From contig NW_005179141.1 of the NCBI RefSeq assembly GCF_000350225.1, positions 62,001-126,000 on the forward strand: a stretch of 64,000 nucleotides of DNA, read 5' to 3'. The translations under genes and the position numbers were made by a program. Below the pieces are notes generated by a model, which saw only the letters and a program-made list of their open reading frames with translations, was not told the origin of the DNA and did no database searches. Within the stretch, counting starts at the first letter, position 1; each line of letters starts with the position of its first letter. Of this stretch, positions 22,401 to 32,419 are shown piece by piece. The DNA is from Chondrus crispus. Its lineage: Eukaryota; Rhodophyta; Florideophyceae; Gigartinales; Gigartinaceae.

Positions 22401-23235
22401 GGATGCGGGAAGATTTCTACAAAAGCTTCAGGACTGCTTTCCAACTCCTGTTCTGCAGAACCTTCGATTACATCGGAAAGGACTCTTATCGTCGTCTCTC
22501 AGTAGGAAGGACTGGCGCGTAGACAAGTCAGTAATTATGAACCTCGGAAACACTGCAGACGAAGGTCAACATTCGGAAATGATCCAATCAACTGACCTTG
22601 CATTTCTGTTGAAAGCAAGGGAGTTTTTAGAGCATTTATGGAAACAAAAGCTACGTCTTAGAAGTGGCCGGGCGGACCATGGAAATTCCGTAACCGTACA
22701 GATATATGGAACTGCCAAGTGGTGCAAAATAACAGACGGACGAAAGAGAGACCAGACATCTGTTTTGGCCACTATATTTTATGGGAGCGTGATCCAAGCC
22801 TTGCATTCTTCTGTAGTTTCGACCGCAGATCCTGATCTCACATTCACTCTTCATGAGAACAATGATTCTGAGCATGATGAAGACAGAAGGTTCTGGATGG
22901 TGCTAGCCGTAGTTCAAGTCCGGATTCTGGACGCTCGTGAAAAAGAAAGTCAAGAAACAACACGATATTGCGCAGTGAAGGAGTGCGAAGCCGAAGAAGA
23001 TGGATACGGGGTGTTGATACAACAAAGAAACGAAAGAAGAGCGCTGGTTGAGCTTGGAAGCTACGTTCGAAAGGCATTAGTTATGCACTACTGCGAGCAG
23101 GACAGCGCCGAAAGCGACGACCATATGTGTCTCATACGCACATCAAACTCAGCAGTACAACACAGGAGTCTCCCAGACGGTGGAATTTATCAAGTGTGGG
23201 GGCGAAAGGAAGAGTATCCGCCACGTCAGGCATAA
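19429..23235 (+). CDS. CMC Tnp2-like transposase
   Basis: Large transposase, presumably the enzyme that excises and inserts the CMC element. The long uninterrupted frame is 19672-23235 (1187 codons). The same frame continues upstream to an ATG at 19429 with a basic N-terminus (MGRQSKGRWVLKKRG), interrupted by one TAA just before CCTCAG. The pyrimidine-rich ...CTTCTTAACCTCAG looks like a 3' splice site, and an in-phase 57-base intron (GTTGCA...CTCAG) would remove the stop; a nonsense change is the alternative. Tnp2-like hallmarks, numbered from 19672: YSDGFTPY (about residue 430), the GDYPAV stretch (about 517) followed by HCSHVPCHLC (about 530-540), and FESAHQPLKRG (about 840) with a conserved Asn-Lys-rich tail. 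Asp431, Asp517 and Glu841 are my candidates for the catalytic triad. No ULP protease domain is visible. Confidence 0.78.
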
Positions 23236-23546
23236 GCATATGTACGGAACAAGAACTCTGGTCTTTATTCAACAGTTTTTAGTACTACCACACAGCTCTA
23301 CATACTTTTATGCACTGACTATAAGCTCTGCGCCGGCCTCTATATCCGTAGTTGCGACATATAAACTGTATCGTTATCGCAAACAAAATTCAGGTCTGCT
23401 ACCTTTGTGAGCTTGTTGCAAGGGGGCACGTTAGGTATCCCCGCCTTTCGAATTCCGTGTCCCTACACCTCTCTAGTTCCCGCAGCCAGTCTGATCCTTA
23501 ACTTTTTCGTTTCCCTCACCATACACCCACTCTCCTTGTCAACCGG

Positions 23547-23780
23547 TGCACCGTCATTGCTGTATAAAATTTGCAAAATTTGGTGGCAAATTTTGCAGGA
23601 TGGGAGCTGTGATCAGTGGCCACTGATCACAGGCCGGCAGGGGGTGTCGTCCGACATCGTCATTGCTGTATAAAATTAGCAAAATTTTGGTGCAAATTTT
23701 GAGAGTTAGGACCGGTGATCAGTGGGAGGCTGTGATCAGTGGCCACTGATCAGTGGCCACTGATCACAGGCCGGCAGGGG
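23547..23780 (+). repeat. Palindrome-rich repeat array, direct orientation (left)
   Basis: Two units of about 105-120 bp begin CGTCATTGCTGTATAAAAT. Each has a perfect 20-bp palindrome TGATCAGTGGCCACTGATCA (23610-23629; 23733-23752 and 23747-23766 overlapping), followed by CAGGCCGGCAGGGG and, in the first unit, a GTCGTCCGACAT variant of the GTCGTACGACAT seen in other copies. Confidence 0.88.
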
Positions 23781-23866
23781 ATTCAGGAGTAAGGAGTAGG
23801 ATGGTTTTTGTACTTTAGGGATTCGCTGTGCTTCGGAGATTTAGAGGAGTACGGGAGTAACTAGGA

Positions 23867-24308
23867 TTAGGAGATTCGTGGGATCGGCTGTTGGAAACGT
23901 GATATCCCTGTTTCGGGTTCTCCAGGTACGAACAGCGTCCGGGGAGAGCATGTTGTCCTTTGTCTGAAACTGCGTCGACCATCATTGGCAATGCGAGCCA
24001 TGATAGCTCGCAATGTATAATTGTTAATTGCGAATCCCCGGGAGGCAGTATATTTAATGCGCTGTTTAATGATTTTGTCCTCGTCCGCTTTGATGACACG
24101 GGGGGCTCCGGGACGGTTGTTGGCTGGGTCAAGAAGGCGGGACAGTTTGTCGTCGTCCTTGGTCTTGAGACATTTTTGTAATCGGTCTGCTGTCCCACGA
24201 CTGATGACTGTGAGGCGAACCACATCCGCAACCTTTTTTCCCATCTTCAATAAATTTACCGCTGCCTGCCGTTTGTCTTTGACCCTTGCGTCCCGTCTGT
24301 CCCTTGCT
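23867..24308 (-). pseudogene. Helix-turn-helix fragment of a pogo/Tc1-like transposase
   Basis: An uninterrupted minus-strand frame reads KRQAAVNLLKMGKKVADV, a typical helix-turn-helix start, then GAPRVIKADEDKIIKQRIKY and ASRGFAINNYTLRAIMARIA. This second HTH-like segment is usual just before the DDE core of Tigger/pogo-type transposases. The frame stops at 23867 with no catalytic core after it, so this is an N-terminal remnant, perhaps of a non-autonomous element whose ends are the palindromic repeats around it. That link is inferred. Confidence 0.6.
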
Positions 24309-24383
24309 TAGCGCGCGCTGCCTGACGACGCATTCCAATAAACATCGGAGGGGGCGTGAATTGTGCGTAACTGGAGGCCAATC

Positions 24384-24660
24384 CCGGGAGCAGGACGAGA
24401 GGGTGATTGATCGTGGATCAATTACTACTGTTTGGCCTTTAACGGTGCTGTGTGACCGCCATTTTTTTGGCGGGACGGGGAGAAGCGAGAAGGTAACATT
24501 TCGGGAAACTAGAGGCCTGTTTCGTGAACATGACGAGAAAGTGTTTGATCGTGGATCAAATACTACTGTTTGGCCTTTAACGGTGTTGTGTGCCCGCTAT
24601 TTTCTTTTTTGGCCGGACGGGAAGAGGCGCGGAGGTAACATTGCGAGAAATTGTAGACGG
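24384..24660 (+). repeat. 138-bp tandem duplication
   Basis: Two copies offset by 138 bp share GATCGTGGATCAA followed by TACTACTGTTTGGCCTTTAA and a GGTAACATT block. They differ at scattered bases. Confidence 0.75.
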
Positions 24661-24816
24661 GGTGAACGCTTAGGCCCCGGAGCGTTTCCCTGGAGTCCAG
24701 GGATGAACGACTGTACCCATTGTCCGCACTGGCAGCAACGAGAACTGAATCACCTAGTATGGTATGGGTGGCCACCCATACAGCTTTTGTAGATCTTGTC
24801 GCGCGACAAACACATC

Positions 24817-24941
24817 ACACGTGTGGACCCAAATGCAATGTATTACACGTGTGGATCGATATGCAATGTTTTACACGTGGCGACCAAAATGCAATGTAAT
24901 ACACGTGGTGACCAAAACGCAATGTTTTACACGTGGCGACA
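24817..24941 (+). repeat. 28-bp tandem repeat with ACACGTG core
   Basis: Units start at 24817, 24845, 24873 and 24901, with a partial unit at 24929. Each opens ACACGTG and contains a GCAATGT block. The CACGTG-type core resembles a bZIP/bHLH site and recurs in the LTRs of this window. Confidence 0.88.
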
Positions 24942-25079
24942 AGCTGGTGGATGATGATTGGCCGATTATGATACGGAATCGTATACAGTGCCTCCTACGA
25001 TATAGTGCTATAGCGTGACATACCTCTAGCTATGGCACTATTGGGGGGATGGCACTATATCCCTGTGCTCCGGTTTGTG

Positions 25080-25440
25080 ACGATTTAGGGCGTCACAAAA
25101 AGTGAGACGATTTGTGTAACGATTTGTGAGAGTTTTGCTCTTTTCGCCGCCGTCATCTCACTCGTCTCACTCCATCTTCTTATTCGTCACACATGGTTTG
25201 TGAATATTTGTTGAATTGTAGCACTTTTTGAGAACGTTTTGTGATCATGACAAAAATCGTCTCAAACATCACACATTTTCGTGAATCTTTTGTGATGGTT
25301 TTGTGAGACGCATCTGAAAACTCTCAAACGTCAACCTTGAAATCAAAACTCTCACACTGACAACGTGCATTTTGTGATGGCAGTGTGCATTTTGTGATGG
25401 CTTTGTGTGAGTTGTGTGAGGGGATCACGACGATCACATA
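25080..25440. repeat. Degenerate TTTGTGA/TCACAAA-rich stretch
   Basis: Many short direct and inverted copies of motifs such as TTTGTGA, TTGTGATGG and TCACAAA, with no fixed period and no gene. Confidence 0.5.
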
Positions 25441-25695
25441 TGAAAGTGTTTGTTTATTGACAAGGTGCACCTGAGCCGGTAAGGAATCACCTTACGCGCC
25501 CAGGACCGCTCGTAAAGTAGACAAGGACCCCTAAAGTAGAATTATTCATTCTACTGCCATTGGTCTAATTGTTTGAGAAAATTAACGGTGGCACGATATT
25601 GACTAAGTAACCATCACCTCCTTTAGAATTCCATAATGCCTAGCTGGACAATAAATGGAGTGCATAACACCGATTGCACAAATGGTTGGATAAAC

Positions 25696-25930
25696 TTCTC
25701 TGTTTCTCCCTCTGTATCTCTCTGTCTGTCTCTGTCTCTGTCTCTGTCTCTGTCTATGTTTATACCCATCTCTCTATATGTTTATCCAATTCTTTATGTA
25801 TGTGACCATCTATCTATGTGTGTGTCCATCTCTCTATATTTGTGTTCATCTCTCTTTCTTGTATCCCGCTCTCTCTCTATCCCTCCCTCTCCGCCTCTCT
25901 GGCTGCATCTCCTCTTCCCTCTATCTCTTT
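25696..25930 (+). repeat. CT-rich microsatellite
   Basis: Imperfect (TCTG)n/(TCTC)n repeats, including six or more TCTGTC units near 25715-25755. A plus-strand open frame across it is Ser/Leu-rich and only reflects the repeat. Confidence 0.85.
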
Positions 25931-26149
25931 ATGTAAACAAGTGTCTTTAAAAAGATTTTTGGGGTTTCCTTCCCTATACTCTATATTGTAGTCCCATTTT
26001 CTCTGCAGTATTCGTGACGGTGCGTTGTTGTCGTACGAAAGCGACGCTTTTTCAGTGATTGTGGCGGACACGCATTGTCGGCACTTATAAATACATGTTT
26101 GTCTATGAGAGGTGGACGTTGAAAAAGGTAGTTGTGAAGTGGGTTGCGT

Positions 26150-26345
26150 CCTGTGATCAGTGGGAATTTATGATCAGTGGCCACTGATCACAGGCCGGCA
26201 GGGGGTGTCGTACGACATCGTCATTGCTGTATAAAATTTGCAAAATTTGGTGGCAAATTTTGCAGAATGGGAGCTGTGATCAGTGGCCACTGATCACAGG
26301 CCGGCAAGGGTGTCGTACGACACTGTCATTGCTGTACAAAATTTG
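26150..26345 (+). repeat. Palindrome-rich repeat array, direct orientation (right)
   Basis: Two further units nearly identical to those at 23547-23780, with the 20-bp palindrome at 26171-26190 and 26277-26296 and the GTCGTACGACAT motif. A decayed unit follows near 26495-26545. Confidence 0.85.
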
Positions 26346-26569
26346 CGTACTTCTCGAAACACAGTTGTCTTCATGACCCTGCTGCATATTTGCATCATTT
26401 TTGAACAAACGTATACGTGTCCCTGCTGTACTTTTTGCATCCTGTGCAAATGCATTATTTACGTATTTTAATTAGTTCTAACTCTCCGTTGGCGTCGTGT
26501 GATCAGCCGCCGCTGATCACATGCCTGGGAGGGGTGTCGTACGACACTAGGTATCATTTCCCACCAAAA

Positions 26570-26960
26570 TTTATAATCACAATTCAATACCATCTAAATT
26601 TTGCAAATTTTGCATCAAGGACAGTGACGGACGGCACCCCTCGCCGGCCTGCGATCAGTGGCAACTGATCACAGCTCCCGCCAAAATTGGCAACCCAAAT
26701 ATTGCAAATTTTACAGCAAGGACGGTGACGGACGGCACCCCTCGCCGGCCTGCGATCAGTAGCGACTCATCATAGCTTCCAAATATCAAAATTTGCACCC
26801 CAAATTTTGCAAATTTTTACAGCAATGACTATGTCGGACGGCATTCTTCGCCGGCCCGTGATCAGTTGCCACTGATATCAGGATGCATCCGGTTCAAATA
26901 CGTAAACATTGCCTTTAAATCCGATGCAAATTTATACAGCAAGGACTGTGTCGCGCTACG
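26570..26960 (-). repeat. Palindrome-rich repeat array, inverted orientation
   Basis: Three to four diverged units of the same repeat on the opposite strand, recognised by TTTTGCAAATTTTACAGCAA and CCCCTCGCCGGCCTGCGATCA. With the direct copies to the left they form a fold-back arrangement. Confidence 0.75.
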
Positions 26961-27871
26961 CAGGAAGTATTCGGACATTTTCTCCCTTTTAGAAACCAGC
27001 GGCCGTCGAGAACGCCGAGCCCAAACCCAACCCCGGCCTTCCCCAGAACGTGCATATGCGGAGGTGCCATCATTAAGCGTACGCAATCTTCGGGCAATTT
27101 TTAAACCAAGGTAATCGCGGGCTCCAGGCAGCCGACTCATTGCTTTCTCAATATCCCCACCCTTTCCAACCTCCACCCGAAAAATGGAAAGTGATGCGCA
27201 ACGCGCTGTGGCATGAAGTTCAGGTAACGCTATTTTCCATCTAGACCGAAATTACCATCATTACAACAACGATGCCTCTGCACCCCGCATCCTTAGGACG
27301 CGATTCTAGGGCATTATAATGTATATCGCAAGCTTGTGTTGCTCGAGCGCGTTCAACAGGCGGGAGGATTCTGACGAATATTCGTGTTCACTTGTAGTCC
27401 TCAAACGCAATATAGTTCGTTTACGTACTGCAGTTTCATATGACTAATGCAATGATTTGATATTCGTTTCTTTTTTCGGCGTCTGTACGGTTCACTAGCA
27501 CCACTTGTACACACCGTGCCTGGCCTTATTCCACGGTCACCCATTCTGAGGGTGAGTTTTCTCCCTCCCTGATATAAAGACCGGTACGGACACGTAGGGT
27601 CTGTACGTTACCGTGTGTAACATCTGGCTTGAGGCCTAATTCTAAACGGTCCCGAACTCTTCTTCTGATTACCGCTCAAGTGATTCTAGTGGTGACAGTG
27701 ATTCACAGAGGAAGGGCACTGATAAGGACGACATCCAAGACTAGGTAACTGGGTAATTCATACTTTCAATAGCGAGAACAGTATCATCATCACTCTGTAG
27801 TGACACTTCTATCTTCATTGCACAATTAAATCTAAAGCAACTATGATTAAAGAACAGTAATTCAATGACAC
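26961..27871. other. Upstream region of the second CMC gene
   Basis: No supportable gene. A TATA-like GATATAAAGA lies near 27570. It could drive the gene that opens at 27872, but there is nothing to test that here. Confidence 0.35.
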
Positions 27872-29536
27872 ATGACTGACTTTCAAAGCAATCCGGACTG
27901 GATGATGTCGGTACCTTTGGAGCCCATACCCAGCTGTTCACTTGCACGTCCAAGTCCCATGGTATTTAGATGCTGCACAGATCCGTGCATCTTTAAATGT
28001 GACCGTTACAAAAATATCGATTGCACAAAAAACACATATGTCTATTTACTGACTACGTTCCAATGGTTACCCCAACTCTTTAGTCTTCGGTATATATTTC
28101 AAACAAATTTCTCAAGTATCACTTTCCAAGGGAAATTAACAGAGGACGATACCATCCACCAGTTGATAATGGTATCAGATCTTTTCAATGGCCTCCAACT
28201 CGGGAGTGATATAGAGGTCTACTATACCTTGGAGAATGAAGAAGAAAGCAAGGCATGGTTCCCAGCAACAGTCATTAGTCTCAACTACCTTCAAGATGAT
28301 CGTCGAGAGGTGCTCAAAGGGACCATTCAATACAAGGCAGCGTTTGGATTCAGGGCATGTAAAGGCAAGGTTACTTTCAAGGAGGGAAACGAGTTTGTAC
28401 AAGATGGACAAAGGTTTAGCTGGAGACTCAAAGATACGTCCGTGCGATTGGATAACACCGCAAGCTCAGACGTGGCAAGCGCATCGATGGATGCAGATGA
28501 TATGGACTATGCTCCAGGTAGTGCCATGGTAGGAAAATGCAGGAAGGTTAACCACACGACGACTGTCTCACTTGACCAGAATACAATCAAAGATACACGC
28601 GAGCTAAATGCTCTTTCCAGACGCCTTCAGTATCTTGAGGAAGTGGTGAAAGGACAGCAATCCTCGATTACGACTGCACTATGGACTCAGAATCCGCTCC
28701 TCATTTCTGATGCAGGCTCCAATATTCCTCTTAAGTTTATTTCGTTGCGTCTAGAGCATTGGTTACTCAAGACACCGACACGTCCTACCCCAGTTGAAAT
28801 AACCCGTGGGACGAAGTGGTTTGTACAAGACTCATTTAAGGCGCGAGCAGACTGCACATTGCTGCAGTTTGATTCTATATCCGAAAGAGTCAAAGCTCAG
28901 CTACGAACAAAGGTTTCTATTCTTCCGGAAGATTATATGTGCCGGAAATCAGTTGTGAAGGAGACGATTATATACTTTAGGAGCTTCCTAGACTTGTCAG
29001 AAGCACTCGGACCAGCATCACCGCAAGTTGTCAGAGACGTGATCATCGCAAAAAGGCTGGAAAAAGGTACCGACAATTATGTATCTGCCAGAGTGATAGG
29101 CTGTATGGCCGGTCCCAACACCGAATCTCTTTCTGACCCGTGCTATATGACAATTGGAGATTCTCTTGCTGTTATAAGGGATGACGAGGATGAACAACGG
29201 CACGTTGTATTTCGTCGGGATTGCACTTGGGATTCCATAGAGCAGACCTACTCCTATCCACTGGAAGACATAAGACTATCAGAGCTTAACTTCCAAGAAC
29301 GCATTTCCAAGGTAATGAGTGCTGAAAACGTGGTCAGCGGACCATTGGACCGGAAGGAGTCGTTCTACCTGCGATGGAATCTTCAATCTAATCCTTGTCA
29401 GTCTATATTTGCTGATGTAAATCGCAGCGACGTACTAGGAGTACTTCAAGTGCACGTCCCATTCATCTCTATCAAAGGGTCTGCCCATGTGAAGCAATTC
29501 ATCAATGTTGCCAATGTTCTGGGCCTCTTTAAGTAA
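27872..29536 (+). CDS. CMC accessory protein with possible Tudor-like module
   Basis: A 554-codon uninterrupted frame inside the CMC transposon, 4.6 kb downstream of the transposase and in the same direction. No family is recognised with confidence. Residues about 105-190 (DIEVYYTLENEEESKAWFPA, then TV and later aromatic residues) have the Val-Tyr-Tyr ... Trp-Phe-Pro-Ala-Thr-Val look of Tudor/Agenet folds, which bind methylated Lys or Arg. The rest is mixed alpha/beta in character, with a possible coiled coil at RRLQYLEEVVKGQQSS. The first 98 residues are Cys-rich and less protein-like. The ATG at 28169 (MVSDLFNGL) is a good alternative start, perhaps after an upstream intron. Likely a helper of transposition or chromatin targeting, by position only. 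Confidence 0.6.
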   Translation: MTDFQSNPDWMMSVPLEPIPSCSLARPSPMVFRCCTDPCIFKCDRYKNIDCTKNTYVYLLTTFQWLPQLFSLRYIFQTNFSSITFQGKLTEDDTIHQLIMVSDLFNGLQLGSDIEVYYTLENEEESKAWFPATVISLNYLQDDRREVLKGTIQYKAAFGFRACKGKVTFKEGNEFVQDGQRFSWRLKDTSVRLDNTASSDVASASMDADDMDYAPGSAMVGKCRKVNHTTTVSLDQNTIKDTRELNALSRRLQYLEEVVKGQQSSITTALWTQNPLLISDAGSNIPLKFISLRLEHWLLKTPTRPTPVEITRGTKWFVQDSFKARADCTLLQFDSISERVKAQLRTKVSILPEDYMCRKSVVKETIIYFRSFLDLSEALGPASPQVVRDVIIAKRLEKGTDNYVSARVIGCMAGPNTESLSDPCYMTIGDSLAVIRDDEDEQRHVVFRRDCTWDSIEQTYSYPLEDIRLSELNFQERISKVMSAENVVSGPLDRKESFYLRWNLQSNPCQSIFADVNRSDVLGVLQVHVPFISIKGSAHVKQFINVANVLGLFK

Positions 29537-29629
29537 ACTCAATTCATTCATGCTGCAGCAGTCTCCCGCTTTACTCATTTATCACTTTGGTGAACTAAGA
29601 AGTTTCACTATCACATCAAATACGACCCC

Positions 29630-31938
29630 TTATAAATCGAAGTCGTGGACCATGACCACATCCTCATCGTCTTCGACTTGATCCGCCTGGATTTCATCCT
29701 CACCATCCACCGCGCTCAGATCATCATTATCCTCGTGATGTGAACCTGAACGGACCGGGGGATCGTGCACGGAGTTGTACATATCCACGGACATCACTAG
29801 CTTCTCCTTCAAAATACTGGACAGTTGCTGTGGAAGCTCACCCCGCTTTTCTCCCTGTCCTTCAGTCAAAAGATCTGAGTAGAGCGATCTCAGTCGCGAC
29901 TGCCATGATCCATTGTGCTGATCCTAGCCATCCACTTCATGCAATATCTGCTCGTTTCGAGAAATTGCACCCCTCGCCTCGATCACCTTCATCAGCATGA
30001 CCTCCCGGAACAGGACAGCAGTCATGTAAATCACACGAAAGGATTCCTTGGATATTGAATAGAGGTCTTCATCACTGCCACACCTGGTAAAAGCCACCAA
30101 GAACTTCAAGGCGACGTGCATGGCATTGAGTCGGATAACAATTTTTCGAGTCTCCTTCCTTCCATCCTTGTCTTTCGTCTCAACATCATACGTAGTGATA
30201 AATATGAAGAGATCGCTTTCAGAAATCAGCTTCTTCCATGCTATCAAATTCAGGGATTTACCTCAGCGACCGACTTCATAGCAGTACGACAGGTTCCGTC
30301 TGGGATATTTTGGAGGTTCATGTGGGGGCGGGGTGGATTCTCATACTGGAATGAGACTCCCACTTCACTTTGGAAAACATATGAGAAGTTTTGAAAGAAG
30401 GATTTCCGCCCAAGCTCCCTGGACTTGTTCAGAAACTGATTACCCATCTTGAAAACGCGGCGAACGATCTCAACCCTAATGTCCTCGTCCTTGATGAATC
30501 CAATTGGCACATCTTCCCGCATCTTATCGCTTCGACGCCGAGCCACACGCCCGGCCTTCTTGATGGCCGTTGAAGCAAATTCTTCGTTGAAGAAAGACTC
30601 CACTGTGATCATTCTTATGTAGCCCGGCCTCAGCCAAAAAGGTTTCTCAGCGGTCTTCACCTTCCTGCGGATGTTCGGATGTACCATTTCGAGTGACTTC
30701 GTCCCAATACTCGGGTTGTTCATTGCATTTGCAATCAAGCTCTTTCCCCAAGCCTTTCGCAGGACCACATACTGACGAGCTTGCTTCGTACCCAGCAGCT
30801 CCTCGGTTTTCTCCTCGCTTTGGTCCCTTTTCCACAAAAGGACCTCGACAAGTAAAAGTCCGAACCCCAACACTTCGGAACTATTGACGTCCGATTGAAG
30901 CTTGGAAAATTGTGTGTCACGACTCACACCCTCTAAAGATTCACTCGCTTCCTTTCTCTGAGGAAGAACTCTCATGGTGCAATTTATCAACGCTCTTGTG
31001 AAGATAATGCACATGAATTTCCCTGCGAAGATGTCCTCCATAGGCCTAAGGAGGTCGTTTAAAGAGGCCTTCTCGGCTGCTTTTCCTGTCTTCGGCAGGG
31101 CGGAATTCAGAAGAACAATGTTGACAGCGTTCTGGCAACGTGATAACGTCTGCTCTAATGTTGAGACACGAGAAGATACAGCCTTGATTGCACCCAGAAT
31201 TTCCTTTTTTTCAATGGCGAGCTGCTTCTCCAAACGAGCATGCAGTTCCGGCATGACTCGAAGTACTCCGTGGTTAGAGTCTTCCTCAAGTGCTTGAGCC
31301 AAATGGGGCCCCCGTGGCTGACTCGGCAAGGAACCTGCCATGCACTCACGACGCGTGGGAACGACGACGTCTTCCACAACTTGAGTTTCGGCGACCCCGT
31401 CCATCTCTGCTGCACTACCCTTCACACTCTCGTCGACGTACTCCTCTGGCTCGCGTCCATGGAGCTCGAGCAACTGACGGTTTGCCCGTTTGCGTTCTGG
31501 GTGTTCATCTTCCTCGCCTTGATTTCCATCCCCGAACAAAAGGGAAAAGTCTTCACCCGGAGACGAACCGATGCCGCGCTTGCGCTTGCCTGCACGCGGA
31601 GGTGCTGCACCAGACGGACCACTTCCCTGACTTCGAACGGGAAGCGAGCACGTGTGAGATGGCGGACTGCCTTGGGGTGTCCTGACTGTATTGCTTGAAA
31701 CCCGCCGGGATTCCTGCCCAGCCGCTGCGGGAGTAGCTTCGGCCGCAACACGAGGAGATGACCGGCGTTCCGCGAGGATCTGAGCCCCAGGCACTTGGCT
31801 GTTAGACTTCCGAGATGTCAGAGGTCCCTTCTGCTGAGACAAGCGGCGTCGCTGATTGCCTGAAGCAGCGGGTTTCATGGCTGCAGAACGCGAATGAGCA
31901 CGCCCTGCCTTCTTCCCAGACCTTTTTCGCGCGGTCAT
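29630..31938 (-). CDS. CMC third gene: basic, coiled-coil protein, possible short introns
   Basis: Minus-strand gene near the right end of the CMC transposon, convergent with the Tudor-like gene. From the ATG at 31938 the first 562 codons contain a Lys/Arg-rich nuclear-signal-like start (MTARKRSGKKAGRAHSR), a disordered acidic stretch and a coiled coil at about residues 230-285. Further coding-like sequence follows in two blocks: 30240-29924, in another frame, then 29923-29630, in frame after a TAG, ending acidic (DDEDVVMVHDFDL). Possible introns are a GTAAAT-led one of 29 or 32 bases, or a 50-base GT-AG one near 30280-30230, and a 36-base GTGGAT...GGCAG one at about 29930-29895. Simple decay is the alternative. 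Function unknown; a DNA-binding TNPA-like partner would fit the position. Confidence 0.5.
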
Positions 31939-32403
31939 TGAGCCTCAGTAGAAACACAGGATGCGGAAAGTCGGGAAGCAAAGGAAAAATGATGGGGAGA
32001 GGACTCAATCAGTTGAGAAAACGTGAAAAGGTCGAAGCACGCCTCTGGCACTAGCGCGGGTTATGCATGAGCTTATTCTGGTACGAGCACGTGAAGGTTA
32101 AAGACATCACGGTCAAGCGCTGGTTTAGTAGGCAGCAGAATAGTACAGCACTTTGCTACATCGACGTATCAAAAAAACATTTCCGTTATAACTATGGTAC
32201 TCCAGCAAAAATTCTGGTCCAGTCACTGGCCAGAACCAGAAACGCCCCTCATCCACGTGCTGAATGGGAACGGCCAAAAAAGCTGGCAAAATATGGCTGC
32301 CCGCGAACCAATGACCCACGGGCCACCGTTCATTGCTGGCAAAAATCCAGCATTTTTGCCCCCAAAAATAGCAACATCATTGCTTTTATTAAATTTATCA
32401 TAA
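31939..32403. other. CMC right subterminal region
   Basis: No gene. It contains GCTGGCAAAAAT-like inverted motifs near 32280 and 32335-32360. It is shorter and less repetitive than the left subterminal region. Confidence 0.4.
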
Positions 32404-32419
32404 ATCTGACCTTCCTGTG
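32404..32419 (-). repeat. Right terminal inverted repeat of the CMC transposon
   Basis: On the minus strand it reads CACAGGAAGGTCAGAT. It is followed on the plus strand by GC at 32420-32421, the second target copy. Confidence 0.93.

Larger units (their letters stand above)
23236..27871. other. Repeat-rich middle of the CMC transposon
   Basis: 4.6 kb with no full gene. It holds arrays of a palindrome-rich repeat of about 110 bp in both orientations, a fragment of another transposase, a 138-bp tandem duplication, a 28-bp tandem repeat and a CT-rich microsatellite, each listed separately. It probably represents one or more smaller elements inserted between the transposase and the next CMC gene. 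Confidence 0.6.
17377..32419 (+). mobile_element. 15-kb CMC (CACTA-like) DNA transposon
   Basis: A 15,043-bp element with inverted ends CACAGGAAGGTCA(A/G)AT and a 2-bp target duplication GC (17375-17376 and 32420-32421). Removing it restores a sequence that matches element B at the equivalent site, so the borders are exact. It carries a Tnp2-like transposase (19429/19672-23235), a second gene (27872-29536), an antisense third gene (29630-31938), tandem repeats near the left end (17518-17729; 18429-18989) and a repeat-rich middle (23547-26960). CACAG-type ends plus a Tnp2-like protein point to the CACTA-Mirage-Chapaev superfamily. Confidence 0.88.

Noticed and set aside
24286-24792. 168-codon plus-strand frame
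   Set aside because: It runs through a 138-bp tandem duplication in non-coding repeat DNA, with no recognisable features.
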